Below, in pieces: positions 1 through 8,315 of a stretch of 64,000 nucleotides of DNA (position 1 is the stretch's first letter; every line of letters starts with the position of its first letter). The position numbers and the translations under genes were made by a program. Under the pieces are notes generated by a model that did not search any database, was not told the DNA's origin, and saw only the letters and a program-made list of their open reading frames with translations. The stretch is from Actinomadura montaniterrae (GTDB lineage Bacteria; Actinomycetota; Actinomycetes; Streptosporangiales; Streptosporangiaceae): the NCBI RefSeq assembly GCF_008923365.1, contig NZ_WBMR01000005.1, positions 52,844 to 116,843 on the forward strand, in the 5' to 3' direction.

Positions 1-1
1 G

Positions 2-274
2 CTGCGCCGTCGCGGCGTCGCGGACGAGACCGTCAGCGACGCGGTGGAGGCTCTCGAACCCGACCAGGAGGAGCGGACCGCGCGCGCACTGGTCGACCGC
101 AAGCTCCGCGGCACCAGGGGAGTCGACCCCGCCAAGCGCATGCGCCGGCTCGTCGGCATGCTCGCCCGCAAGGGCTACCCGCCGGGCCTGTCCTACCGGG
201 TCGTCAAGGAGGCCCTCGCCGACGAGGGCACCGACCCGGACGCCTTCCCCGACGAGCCGCCGCCGTTCGACTGA
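2..274 (+). CDS. recX: RecX family regulatory protein, C-terminal part (5' end outside window)
   Basis: The reading frame is open from the window edge and ends at a TGA. About 90 residues remain, rich in Arg, Ala and Glu, with the helical RecX tandem-repeat look (RKLRG, MLARKGYPPGLSYRVVKEAL). RecX binds RecA filaments and limits their activity in the cytoplasm. In actinobacteria recX normally directly follows recA, which would lie just off the left edge. The full protein is usually 160-270 residues, so the N-terminal part is missing only because of the window boundary. Identity rests on the repeat pattern and on the neighbouring rny, gluABCD and miaB order. Confidence 0.82.
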   Translation: MRRRGVADETVSDAVEALEPDQEERTARALVDRKLRGTRGVDPAKRMRRLVGMLARKGYPPGLSYRVVKEALADEGTDPDAFPDEPPPFD

Positions 275-712
275 CCCGGCGTTCCGGTCGGGGCGACACG
301 CCGGGAATGACGGGCAGGCTGACGGCGCGCCGTTCCTTCCCTGACTCCGGCGCCGGACGATCGGGCAGGTGGCGCGGGGTGCGGGCGGTCAGGGGAAGCG
401 GTAAGGAAGGACTCACGCGCACGTTCGGTTAGTCCGGAATGCCCGGGGTTTGCTTGCTCATTACCTCCATGCCGCTTACCGTTACGGCAGTGAGGAGTTA
501 CTCCGCGTCTCGCGGATTGCCATACGACCGAGCACGTTCCAGCAGCTGAGAGGCATACAGGACACGTTCGTCGACCGGAACCGGCCGGAACTCCCGGGGC
601 GCGCCCGCGGCCCGGCGGTGCCGTGTACCCGGCCGTCCGCCTGGCGCGAGTAAATCCTCGCTAGTCAGGGCCCCGATCCCGGGCGGGCCCGCGGCGAGGA
701 AGGATCTGCCTC
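275..712. other. 438-bp gene-free stretch between recX and rny
   Basis: No convincing gene. A weak inverted repeat (CCCGGCGT at 275-282, ACGCCGGG at 298-305) directly after the recX stop could end recX transcription. The middle (about 420-560) is visibly less GC-rich than its surroundings and holds a promoter-like pair at 454-482. If that promoter is used, rny has an untranslated leader of about 220 bases containing short self-complementary pieces such as GGAGTTACTCC. The 67-codon open frame at 450-653 has no ribosome site and no codon bias, so I do not call it. Confidence 0.5.
454..482 (+). promoter_or_regulatory. Candidate SigA-type promoter upstream of rny
   Basis: TTGCTC at 454-459 and TACCGT at 477-482 are separated by 17 bases, matching the actinobacterial housekeeping pattern (TTGnnn, 17-18 bases, TAnnnT). 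It sits in the least GC-rich part of the recX-rny gap. Transcription would begin near 489 and leave an unusually long leader before rny. Pattern only; not proven. Confidence 0.35.
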
Positions 713-2284
713 ATGGAGAGCGTCCTGCTGGGTGCAGCGCTGCTGGTGACCCTGGTCGCTCTCGTCATCGTCATACTGTGGCGGCCCGGCGTGCCCGGGA
801 AGGCGGCGGCGGAGATGGCCCGCGCGCAGAGCGAGGCCGACGGGATCCGGAGCCGGGCCAAGCAGGAGGCCCGGGAGGCGCGCGAGCAGGCCGAGGCGCA
901 GGCGGACCGGATCGCCGCGTCGGCGCGCGCGGACGCCGAGGAGGAGGCCCGGGCCCTCCGGGAGGACCTGCGGACCGCCAGAGAGGATCTGGAGCGCAGG
1001 GAGACCCGGCTCGCGGAGCGGGAGCAGCGCCTGGACGGCGAGATGCGCCGGCTCCAGGAGTGGGCGGACCGGCTCGCCGAGACCAAGCGGTCCCTGGAGG
1101 CGCGCAAGAAGGAGCTCGCCGAGGTCGAGGACGAGCGCCGCAAGGTGCTGGAGCGCGCGGCCGGCCTGACCGCCGAGCAGGCCAAGGGCGAGCTCGTCGC
1201 GGCGATCGAGAACCAGGCCAAGCGGGAGGCCATCCCGATCACCCGGGAGATCGAGAACGCGGCGCGGGCGGAGGGCGACAAGCGCGCCCGCAAGATCGTG
1301 ACGCTGGCGATCCAGCGGGTCGCCAGCGAGCAGACCGCCGAGTCGGTCGTGTCGGTGCTGCACCTGCCGAGCGACGAGATGAAGGGCCGGATCATCGGGC
1401 GCGAGGGCCGCAACATCCGCGCGTTCGAGACCACCACCGGCGTGAACCTCATCATCGACGACACGCCGGAGGCGGTGCTGCTGAGCTGCTTCGACCCGGT
1501 GCGCAGGGAGGTCGGGCGGCTGACCCTGGAGAAGCTCGTGCTGGACGGGCGGATCCACCCGCAGCGGATCGAGGAGGTCTACGACCGCAGCCGCAGCGAC
1601 GTCGAGCAGCGGTGCGTGCGGGCCGGCGAGGACGCGCTCGTGGAGGTCGGCATCGCCGACATGCACCCGGAGCTGATCGCGCTGCTCGGCCGGCTGCGGT
1701 ACCGGACGTCCTACGGGCAGAACGTGCTGAAGCACCTCATCGAGTCCGCGCACATCGCCGGGATCATGGCGAGCGAGCTGCGGCTGCCGGTGGAGGTCGC
1801 CAAGCGGTGCACGCTGCTGCACGACATCGGCAAGGCGCTCACGCACGAGGTGGAGGGCAGCCACGCGCTCATCGGGGCGGAGATAGCGCGCCGGTACGGC
1901 GAGGACGAGGACGTGGTGCACGCGATCGAGGCGCACCACAACGAGGTCGAGGTCCGCACGGTCGAGGCGGTGCTCACGCAGGCGGCGGACGCGGTGAGCG
2001 GCAGCCGCCCCGGGGCGCGCAGGGAGTCGCTGGAGGCCTACGTCAAGCGGCTGGAGCGGCTGGAGCAGATCGCCCGGGAGAAGCACGAGGGCGTGGAGAA
2101 GGTCTTCGCGATGCAGGCGGGCCGGGAGATCCGGGTGATGGTGAAGCCGGACTCGGTGGACGACATCCAGGCGCAGGTCATCGCCCGCGACATCGCCAAG
2201 CAGGTGGAGGACGAGCTGACCTATCCCGGGCAGATCCGGGTGACCGTGGTGCGCGAGTCCCGGGCGATCGAGTTCGCGCGCTGA
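713..2284 (+). CDS. rny: Ribonuclease Y
   Basis: A 523-residue membrane-anchored endoribonuclease that starts mRNA decay. An N-terminal membrane helix (about residues 4-23) is followed by a long charged coiled coil (about 30-180), a KH RNA-binding domain with GRIIGREGRNIRAFE near residue 225, and an HD phosphohydrolase domain with the metal-binding HDIGK near residue 370. Length and domain order match the family. The ATG at 713 has a GCGAGGAAGG ribosome site 8-10 bases upstream and puts the membrane helix at the very N-terminus, which fixes the start. The gene stands alone between recX and a protease gene. The coiled coil has typical high-GC codon use; nothing is broken. Confidence 0.96.
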   Translation: MESVLLGAALLVTLVALVIVILWRPGVPGKAAAEMARAQSEADGIRSRAKQEAREAREQAEAQADRIAASARADAEEEARALREDLRTAREDLERRETRLAEREQRLDGEMRRLQEWADRLAETKRSLEARKKELAEVEDERRKVLERAAGLTAEQAKGELVAAIENQAKREAIPITREIENAARAEGDKRARKIVTLAIQRVASEQTAESVVSVLHLPSDEMKGRIIGREGRNIRAFETTTGVNLIIDDTPEAVLLSCFDPVRREVGRLTLEKLVLDGRIHPQRIEEVYDRSRSDVEQRCVRAGEDALVEVGIADMHPELIALLGRLRYRTSYGQNVLKHLIESAHIAGIMASELRLPVEVAKRCTLLHDIGKALTHEVEGSHALIGAEIARRYGEDEDVVHAIEAHHNEVEVRTVEAVLTQAADAVSGSRPGARRESLEAYVKRLERLEQIAREKHEGVEKVFAMQAGREIRVMVKPDSVDDIQAQVIARDIAKQVEDELTYPGQIRVTVVRESRAIEFAR

Positions 2285-2302
2285 CGGGTGTGATCGTTCT
2301 CG

Positions 2303-2331
2303 TTGTGCGGGGGCGTGGAGATCGGTAGTTT
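2303..2331 (+). promoter_or_regulatory. Promoter for a leaderless protease transcript
   Basis: TTGTGC (2303-2308) and TAGTTT (2326-2331) lie 17 bases apart. The ATG of the protease gene is only 6 bases after the -10 box, so transcription should begin at or next to the start codon. There is no ribosome site before the ATG, which agrees with a leaderless mRNA, common in actinobacteria. Confidence 0.55.
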
Positions 2332-2337
2332 TGCGCG

Positions 2338-3276
2338 ATGCGCAATCGGTGGATGCGGTGGACGGCCGCGGGCGGGGCCTGCGCCGGCATCGTCGCGGCG
2401 GGGGCCGCGACGGTTTGGTACACGGAGGGCGACGCCCAGGGCCGCACGGTGGCCGACACGTCCGCGAGCATGCGGATCAGCGCGGCCGACGCCGGCGACG
2501 CGTCCCGCTACTGGACGGCGAAGCGGATGGCCGCGGCGACGCCCATCGACCGGCCGGGCGGCGCGGCGTCCGGGCGGACGCTGACCGCGCAGTCGATCGC
2601 GCAGTCCAAGGCGTTCGGCGGCGTGCCGACGATCGGCGCGCTGTTCTTCAACAACGGCCAGGGCGACCACTTCTGCACGGCGAGCGTCGTGCAGAGCTCG
2701 TCGCAGCGGCTGCTGATCACGGCCGCGCACTGCATCCACGGCGGCAAGGGCAAGCAGTACGCGACGAAGGTGGCGTTCGTCCCGAAGTACGACCAGGGGA
2801 AGCGCCCCTACGGCACGTGGACGGCCAAGATGCTGCTGGTCGACCAGCGCTGGATCACCAGCACCGACCCCGACCTGGACTTCGGGTTCATCGCGCTGAA
2901 CGACCGGAGCGGCAAGACCATCCAGAAGGCGGTCGGCTACAACCGGCTCGCGATCAACCAGGGCGTCGGCAAGACGGTGAACGTGGCCGGCTACCCGAAG
3001 ATCGCCTTCGACCCGCGCGACCGGCCCATCTACTGCCGGACGACGACGGCGCGGCAGTCCACGTACCAGATCCGGATGGACTGCACCGGCTTCTACGGCG
3101 GCACGAGCGGCAGCCCGTGGCTGCTGAACTACAGCTACACGACGCAGAAGGGCGACATCAACGGCGTGATCGGCGGCTTCCACGGCGGCGGCTGGACGGC
3201 GGACCGGTCGTTCTCGGCGTACTTCGACAAGGACGTCTACAACCTGCGCGCCGCCGCCGACAAGCGCGCCGCCTGA
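2338..3276 (+). CDS. Secreted trypsin-like serine peptidase (S1/V8-like)
   Basis: A 312-residue exported protease. The N-terminus has Arg residues followed by a hydrophobic helix (about residues 9-28), a Sec signal peptide or anchor, then a pro-region of roughly 60 residues. The catalytic triad is readable: His131 in TAAHC, Asp181 in DLDFGFIAL and Ser259 in GGTSGSPW. Four cysteines in the mature part could form disulfides. The layout resembles glutamyl-endopeptidase-like S1B enzymes found widely in actinomycete secretomes; substrate specificity cannot be read from sequence. The gene is monocistronic, with a leaderless-type promoter just upstream, and converges on the S9 peptidase gene. The 15 bases holding its stop codon are duplicated in tandem (3271-3300). 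Confidence 0.9.
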   Translation: MRNRWMRWTAAGGACAGIVAAGAATVWYTEGDAQGRTVADTSASMRISAADAGDASRYWTAKRMAAATPIDRPGGAASGRTLTAQSIAQSKAFGGVPTIGALFFNNGQGDHFCTASVVQSSSQRLLITAAHCIHGGKGKQYATKVAFVPKYDQGKRPYGTWTAKMLLVDQRWITSTDPDLDFGFIALNDRSGKTIQKAVGYNRLAINQGVGKTVNVAGYPKIAFDPRDRPIYCRTTTARQSTYQIRMDCTGFYGGTSGSPWLLNYSYTTQKGDINGVIGGFHGGGWTADRSFSAYFDKDVYNLRAAADKRAA

Positions 3277-3300
3277 CCCGCACCCGCCTGACCCGCACCC
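3271..3300. repeat. 15-bp perfect tandem duplication across the protease stop codon
   Basis: GCCTGACCCGCACCC occurs twice in a row. The first copy contains the protease TGA stop (3274-3276). The downstream convergent spacer to 3439 continues as low-complexity GCCCG/CCTG-rich DNA without a gene, suggesting local slippage. Confidence 0.85.
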
Positions 3301-3439
3301 CGCCCGGCTCGCACTCGCTTGGCCTGCGCCCGCACGGCCCGGGCCCGCTGGGCCCGGCCTGCGCCCGTCCGGCCCGGTGTTCCGGAGCGCCTGTGCCGTC
3401 CGCCGAGGCCCGGAGGCCGCCGGCGGACGGGACGGGGGC

Positions 3440-5431
3440 TCAGGCCACCGTCAGGTCGATGGGAGCGACGCCCCGCGGCTCGAACCCGAGGGTCTGGCCG
3501 TAGAACGCCAGCTCGGCCTCCAGGCACCGGATGACGGTGTCGGCGCGGCGGAAGCCGTGCGACTCGCCCTCGAACGTCAGGTAGGCGTACGGCATCTTCT
3601 TGGCGGCCAGCGCGACCGCGAACCGCTCGGACTGGTCCGGCGGCACCACGGGGTCGTTGAGGCCCTGTAGGAGCAGCACGGGGCACGCCGTCCGGTCGGC
3701 CCGGTTGAGCGGCGAGCGCTCCTCGTAGGCCCGCTCGAAGCCGGGCAGCGGGCCGATCAGCCCGAACAGGTAGTGCGACTCGAAGTCGTGCGTGGCCGCG
3801 GCGAAGCTCTGCAGGTCGCTGATCCCGAAGTAGGACGTGGCGGCCTTGAACAGGCCGGTCTGGGTGGCGGCGGCGAGCGTCGTCCAGCCGCCCGCGGAGC
3901 CGCCGCGGATGGCGAGCCGCGCCGGGTCCGCTATGCCGCCGTCGACGAGCGCCTGGGCGGCGGCCATGGCGTCCTCTACGTCCACCACGCCCCACTGGCG
4001 GCGCAGCCGCTCGCGGTAGGCGCGCCCGTACCCGGTGGACCCGCCGTAGTTGACGTCGATGACGCCGATACCGCGGCTGGTGAAGTAGCACCGCTCCAGG
4101 TCGAGGTCCTTGGAGACGCGGCCGGTCGGGCCGCCGTGCACGAACACCACGTAGGGCGGCAGCTCCCCTTCCGGTGCGGCGGCCTCCGGGTTGGTCGGCG
4201 GGAACACGTACGCGTGGACGGGCCGCCCGAACGGGCCTTCGAGGCGCTCGGTGCGCGGCTTCGACAGGTACGCCACGTCGGGCAGTTCGGCGAGCTCGCG
4301 GCGGAGCCCCTCGACGCGGCCCGTGGTGGTGTCGACGCGGACCACCGACGTCGGCAGGTCCGGGCCGCCCGCGATGCCGACGATCGTGGTCCCGTCGGCG
4401 GACAGCTGCGGGTGCCAGTCCTCGTAGGGCACTTCCAGGTCGACGAGGTCGAGCGTCTCGGGGTCGTAGATGCCGAGCCGCATGTCGCCCTCGCCGTGCA
4501 GGACGGCGAGGCGCCCGTCCTCCAGCAGCGCGTACGGCATGCCGCCGAGCTGCCAGAGCGCCCCGGTGAACTCCTCCTCGGCCGGGTACAGCGCCTGCGG
4601 GGACTCGCCGTGCAGGCCGACCTGGTAGATGTTCCACCAGCCGGGCCAGTCGGAGATGACGTAGAGGGACTCGTCGTCGCGCCACAGCGGCGCGACGGCG
4701 GACTCGGTGAGGCCGCCCTTGACGGTGCGGGGCGCGACCGTCGTGCCGTCCTCGATGGCCGCCACGCGCAGCTCCGTGCCGTCCCACGGCATGCGGGGGT
4801 GGTTCCACTGCACCCAGGCGAGGTGCCCGCCGCTCGGGGACGGCGCCGGCGAGGCGTAGAAGTGCGCACCGGTCACGAGCTCGCGGATGGCCCCGGCGTC
4901 GTCGGCGGCGCTGCCGTCCAGGGGGACGGCGACGATCGCGCGGCGGATCCCGGCGGCGGTGTCCCCGCCCTCGGGCGGCTCGGCGATGTGCCCCTCGCAC
5001 ACGCACCAGATCTCAGTGCCGTCTGGGGACAGCACGTAGTCGGCGTAGCGCAGCCCCGCCTGGACGGCCGGTTCCGGGGTGAGCGGGTACGGCTTGGGGT
5101 CGCCCTCGTCCAGCCTGTGGAGGCGCTGGTCCTCGTAGTTGGAGAACACCAGGGACACGCCGTCAGCGGTGCGGACCGGCAGGTACGACCGCCCGCCGTA
5201 CTCGTGCACGCGCGTACGGGCGTCCCAGGGAGCCTGGAGGACCTCGGTACGGTGACCGCCCTTCAGATGGATGACCGTCGTACGCCCGCCCTCCTCGGGA
5301 CGGGTCTCCTGCCACCACACGTCATCACCCGCGACGGTGGGGAAACTGAGGCGCAGCCGGGCGCGGGCCACATCGGCCGCGGAGATGGGGGAAGGCCAGG
5401 AGCCGTAGGGGAGGGTCGCACGAGCGGTCAT
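3440..5431 (-). CDS. Prolyl oligopeptidase family (S9) peptidase
   Basis: A 663-residue cytoplasmic peptidase with no signal peptide. The first ~380 residues form the beta-propeller of the S9 family (repeated strands such as VVWSDWPG- and SPDGTEIW-like segments), followed by an alpha/beta-hydrolase domain. The nucleophile is Ser512 in GGSAGGWT; the acid is in LNDPVVPP and the histidine in GESHGFRR near the C-terminus, so all three catalytic residues are present. This is the acylaminoacyl-peptidase/dipeptidyl-aminopeptidase group that cleaves short peptides. It faces the secreted protease gene tail to tail, so a joint peptide-scavenging role is possible but not shown. The ATG at 5431 starts the conserved N-terminus. 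Confidence 0.92.
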   Translation of the reverse strand: MTARATLPYGSWPSPISAADVARARLRLSFPTVAGDDVWWQETRPEEGGRTTVIHLKGGHRTEVLQAPWDARTRVHEYGGRSYLPVRTADGVSLVFSNYEDQRLHRLDEGDPKPYPLTPEPAVQAGLRYADYVLSPDGTEIWCVCEGHIAEPPEGGDTAAGIRRAIVAVPLDGSAADDAGAIRELVTGAHFYASPAPSPSGGHLAWVQWNHPRMPWDGTELRVAAIEDGTTVAPRTVKGGLTESAVAPLWRDDESLYVISDWPGWWNIYQVGLHGESPQALYPAEEEFTGALWQLGGMPYALLEDGRLAVLHGEGDMRLGIYDPETLDLVDLEVPYEDWHPQLSADGTTIVGIAGGPDLPTSVVRVDTTTGRVEGLRRELAELPDVAYLSKPRTERLEGPFGRPVHAYVFPPTNPEAAAPEGELPPYVVFVHGGPTGRVSKDLDLERCYFTSRGIGVIDVNYGGSTGYGRAYRERLRRQWGVVDVEDAMAAAQALVDGGIADPARLAIRGGSAGGWTTLAAATQTGLFKAATSYFGISDLQSFAAATHDFESHYLFGLIGPLPGFERAYEERSPLNRADRTACPVLLLQGLNDPVVPPDQSERFAVALAAKKMPYAYLTFEGESHGFRRADTVIRCLEAELAFYGQTLGFEPRGVAPIDLTVA

Positions 5432-5561
5432 ACCAGGAATCGTCCCGCATACGGGGATCGGTTGGGGCCATGACGGGCGCTTTGACTTCGGAAAGATATG
5501 TGCCGGTCACGGGTGATCGCCGACCCTCCGCCGCGCGCGCGGCGGCCGCCGGGAAAGCGGA

Positions 5562-5588
5562 GGGCGCCACCGGTGACCGGTGGCGCCC
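5562..5588 (-). terminator. Hairpin terminator after gluD
   Basis: A perfect 12-bp stem (GGGCGCCACCGG / CCGGTGGCGCCC) with a 3-base loop lies 22 bases past the gluD stop on the minus strand. There is no T-run, as usual for high-GC actinomycete terminators. It closes the gluABCD transcription unit. Confidence 0.7.
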
Positions 5589-5609
5589 CGCGCCCTGCTG
5601 CGGCGCTGG

Positions 5610-6620
5610 TCAGATCGAGGCGGACCCCGTCCCGCCCGCCGTCCGGTCCTTGACCGACATCCCGGGCGCCGGCGGCGTGCCGACCCCGGTGCCGAGCGTC
5701 GTCCCGCCGGTCTTGCGGTTGCGGCGGCCGCGGCCCTCGAGCCACGTCGCGAACCGGCTCACCGCCATGTTGATCGCGATGTAGATGATCGCGATGACGA
5801 TCCCGGCCTGGATCTTGTTGTTGTGGTAGTTCGCCGGGATCAGGTTGAAGCCCGCGTTGAGCAGCTCGCCGTAGGCGATGATGAACCCGAGCGCGGTGTC
5901 CTTGAGCAGGACGACGAGCTGGCTCACGATCGCCGGCATCATCACCCGGATGGCCTGCGGCAGCAGCACCAGCCGCATGACGCCGTTCTTGCGCAGGCCG
6001 ATGGAGTAGGCGGCCTCCGCCTGCCCCTTCGGGATGGACAGCACGCCCGCACGCACGACCTCCGCCAGCACCGAGCCGTTGTACAGCACCAGGCCGAACA
6101 CGACCGCGGCGAACGCCGGCACGATGATCGTCCCGGCGTTGATCTCCACGCCGAACAGCGAGAAGAAGTCGTCCACCAGCACCCGCTGCAGGGTGCCGAA
6201 CTGCGAGTCGGCGATCGACGGGCTGATCTTGTTCGGCACGAAGAACATCAGGAAGATCAGGATCAGCAGCGGGATCGCCCGGAAGAACTCGACCACCGCG
6301 CCCGCCGGGATCCGGATCCACCGGTGGTCCGACAGCCGGCCGAGGCCGAACACGATCCCGAACAGCATCGCCAGCACGGCGGCGACCGCGGCGGCCTTCA
6401 GCGTGTTGCCGAGGCCGGGAAGGATCAGCTCTTTCCAGACCGTCCACTTCACGAACGGGCTCCACAGCTCGCCCGCGAACTGGCCCTTGTCGTTGAAGCG
6501 CCAGACCAGGGCCGCGAAGATCGCCAGGAGGACGACCGCCGACACGACGGTCATCACCCGGTTGCGCGCCTGCGCCCGCGGGCCGGGGGCGTCGAAGAGG
6601 ACCGTCGCTTCCTTGCTCAC
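5610..6620 (-). CDS. gluD: Glutamate-type ABC transporter permease
   Basis: A 336-residue inner-membrane permease of the polar amino acid (His/Glu/Gln) family. The N-terminal part has a membrane helix (about residues 25-42); the core has several further helices and the EAA-loop region (SIGLRKNGVMRLVLLPQAIR) that contacts the ATPase. The hydrophilic, Gly/Thr-rich C-terminal tail is longer than usual. The start is the GTG at 6620, which overlaps the gluC stop by 4 bases (GTGA); a longer open frame upstream lies inside gluC and is spurious. It forms the membrane channel with GluC. The gluD symbol follows the Corynebacterium/Streptomyces gluABCD naming. Confidence 0.93.
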   Translation of the reverse strand: MSKEATVLFDAPGPRAQARNRVMTVVSAVVLLAIFAALVWRFNDKGQFAGELWSPFVKWTVWKELILPGLGNTLKAAAVAAVLAMLFGIVFGLGRLSDHRWIRIPAGAVVEFFRAIPLLILIFLMFFVPNKISPSIADSQFGTLQRVLVDDFFSLFGVEINAGTIIVPAFAAVVFGLVLYNGSVLAEVVRAGVLSIPKGQAEAAYSIGLRKNGVMRLVLLPQAIRVMMPAIVSQLVVLLKDTALGFIIAYGELLNAGFNLIPANYHNNKIQAGIVIAIIYIAINMAVSRFATWLEGRGRRNRKTGGTTLGTGVGTPPAPGMSVKDRTAGGTGSASI

Positions 6621-7300
6621 CGCGCCACCGCCATCCGCTTGGCCAGCCAGCCGAAGAAGAACCCGGTCGGCAGGATGAGGATCATGAAGCCCACGGCCAC
6701 CCCGATGAACAGCGGGATCGCGCCGCCGGTGAAGGTCGGCGCGTCCAGCAGCGTCTTGCTCACCAGCGCCACCTCGGCGTAGCTGGCCGCCGCCGCGACC
6801 GTCGTGTTCTTGATCATCGCGATGAGGATGCTGCCCATCGGCGCGATCACCGAGCGGAACGCCTGCGGCAGGATGATCATCCGCAGCGACTGGGTGAAGG
6901 TCAGCCCGATCGACCGCGCCGCCTCGGCCTGGCCGAGCGGCACCGTGTTGATGCCCGAGCGCAGCGTCTCGCAGACGAACGCGCCGGTGTAGCCCGACAG
7001 GCCCAGGACCGCCCACCAGTAGTACGTCGTCGAGGAGTTCGACGAGAACGTCAGGTGCAGCGTGTCGTTGAGCCCCTGGGCGCACAGCAGCAGCACCAGG
7101 GTCAGCGGCGTGTTGCGCACGATGTTGACGTAGCCCGTGCCGAAGGACCGCAGCACCGGCACCGGGGAGACCCGGAAGCTCGCGAGGAGCGTGCCGATGA
7201 TCAGCGACAGCACCGCCGACGCCGCGGCCAGGCGGATCGTCGCCCAGAACCCCTGGAGGATCTCGTCGAAGTGGTCGAAGAAGGCGCTGAAGTCAAACAT
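6617..7300 (-). CDS. gluC: Glutamate-type ABC transporter permease
   Basis: A 227-residue permease of the same polar amino acid family as gluD, with about five membrane helices and the conserved loop EAARSIGLTFTQSLRMIILP that docks to the ATP-binding subunit. It begins with an ATG at 7300 and ends inside the first codon of gluD, so the two are translationally coupled. A strong hairpin separates it from the upstream binding-protein gene and probably lowers its expression relative to gluB. The protein should form a heterodimer with GluD. Length is normal. Confidence 0.94.
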   Translation of the reverse strand: MFDFSAFFDHFDEILQGFWATIRLAAASAVLSLIIGTLLASFRVSPVPVLRSFGTGYVNIVRNTPLTLVLLLCAQGLNDTLHLTFSSNSSTTYYWWAVLGLSGYTGAFVCETLRSGINTVPLGQAEAARSIGLTFTQSLRMIILPQAFRSVIAPMGSILIAMIKNTTVAAAASYAEVALVSKTLLDAPTFTGGAIPLFIGVAVGFMILILPTGFFFGWLAKRMAVAR

Positions 7301-7341
7301 TGCTTAGCTGTTCCATAGCGTTCCAGCCGGTCGAGTCCACG

Positions 7342-7382
7342 CCGGTGCCTCCCCGGGGAGCGCGTCCCCGGGGAGGCACCGG
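7342..7382 (-). promoter_or_regulatory. 18-bp intercistronic hairpin between gluB and gluC
   Basis: Two arms of 18 bases (7342-7359 and 7365-7382) are fully complementary around a 5-base loop. It lies between the gluB stop and the gluC start, within one operon. Such hairpins after solute-binding-protein genes are known to stabilise the 3' end of the upstream message and let only part of transcription continue, giving more binding protein than permease. It could also be a plain terminator, with gluCD having their own promoter. Confidence 0.75.
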
Positions 7383-7406
7383 CCGAGGGGGAGCCTCAGC
7401 CTGGGA

Positions 7407-8276
7407 TCAGGCGCAGCCTTCCATCTGCGGGACGGTCGTGTTGAGCTTCAGGCCCGTGCCCGTGAAGTTCTTCTCCAGGTAGGTCTTGGCGCTGCCGTCC
7501 TGGTACATCTTCTGGATGGCGGCGTTGACCGCCTCGCAGGTCTCCTTGTCGCCCTTCTTGATGCCGACGCCGTACTTCTCGTCGGTGAAGGGGTCGTTGA
7601 TGACCTTGAACTGGCCGGGCTGCTGCGCGGCGAAGCCGGCGAGGATCAGGTCGTCGGTGCTGACCGCGTCCAGCGCGCCCGACTTCAGCTTGCTGACGCA
7701 GTCGGAGTAGCTGTTCGCGTCGACCAGCGTGACGCCCTTGATGTTGAGCTTGCCGTCCGGCGGCGGCTCGGTGACGCGGCGGAAGGAGTTCGACCCGGCC
7801 GCGCGGCACAGCTTCTTGCCCTTGAGGTCCTGGGCCTTCTTGATGGAGGTGTTCTTGGCCTGGACCATCGTGTCCTGGTGCGCGACGTAGTAGGGGCCGC
7901 CGAAGGTGACCTGCTGCTTGCGCGCGTCGGTGATGGAGTAGGTCGCCACCACCAGGTCGACCTGGCCGCCGCCGAGGAACGACTCGCGGTTGGCGGAGGT
8001 CGTCTCCTTGAAGGTGATGCCGCTCTCGGGGACGCCGAGCTGCTTGGCGATGTACCGGGCGACGTCGACGTCGAAGCCGGCGAACGTGCCGTCCGGCTTC
8101 TTCAGCCCGAGGGCGGGCTGGTCGAACTTGATGCCGATCGTCAGCTTCTTGTCTTCCTTGGCCTTCTGGACGACCGTCTTCGCCTCGGTCTTCTCCTTGT
8201 CGCTGCCGCAGGCCGACACGGCCAGCGACAGGGCCAGGCCCGCGCCGATCAGAGCGCCGAAACGCTTGAATCGCAT
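7407..8276 (-). CDS. gluB: Glutamate-binding lipoprotein of an ABC transporter
   Basis: A 289-residue extracellular solute-binding protein (SBP family 3). A lipoprotein signal peptide ends in SLAVSAC, with Cys about residue 23 as the lipidated residue, followed by a charged linker. The mature part has typical family-3 motifs (IGIKFDQPALG, GFDVDVARYIAKQLG, DAVSTDDLILAGFAAQ). It captures an acidic or polar amino acid outside the membrane and hands it to GluC-GluD. It is the second gene of the operon, 39 bases after gluA and followed by a strong hairpin. Substrate glutamate is inferred from the operon type, not from binding residues. Confidence 0.94.
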   Translation of the reverse strand: MRFKRFGALIGAGLALSLAVSACGSDKEKTEAKTVVQKAKEDKKLTIGIKFDQPALGLKKPDGTFAGFDVDVARYIAKQLGVPESGITFKETTSANRESFLGGGQVDLVVATYSITDARKQQVTFGGPYYVAHQDTMVQAKNTSIKKAQDLKGKKLCRAAGSNSFRRVTEPPPDGKLNIKGVTLVDANSYSDCVSKLKSGALDAVSTDDLILAGFAAQQPGQFKVINDPFTDEKYGVGIKKGDKETCEAVNAAIQKMYQDGSAKTYLEKNFTGTGLKLNTTVPQMEGCA

Positions 8277-8315
8277 TACTCGTCACACCTCTGCTTCTCT
8301 GAGGAGCCCCGCGGC

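Noticed and set aside
5580..6782. A 400-codon plus-strand frame over gluC/gluD
   Set aside because: Antisense shadow; the permease genes on the other strand have full family motifs.
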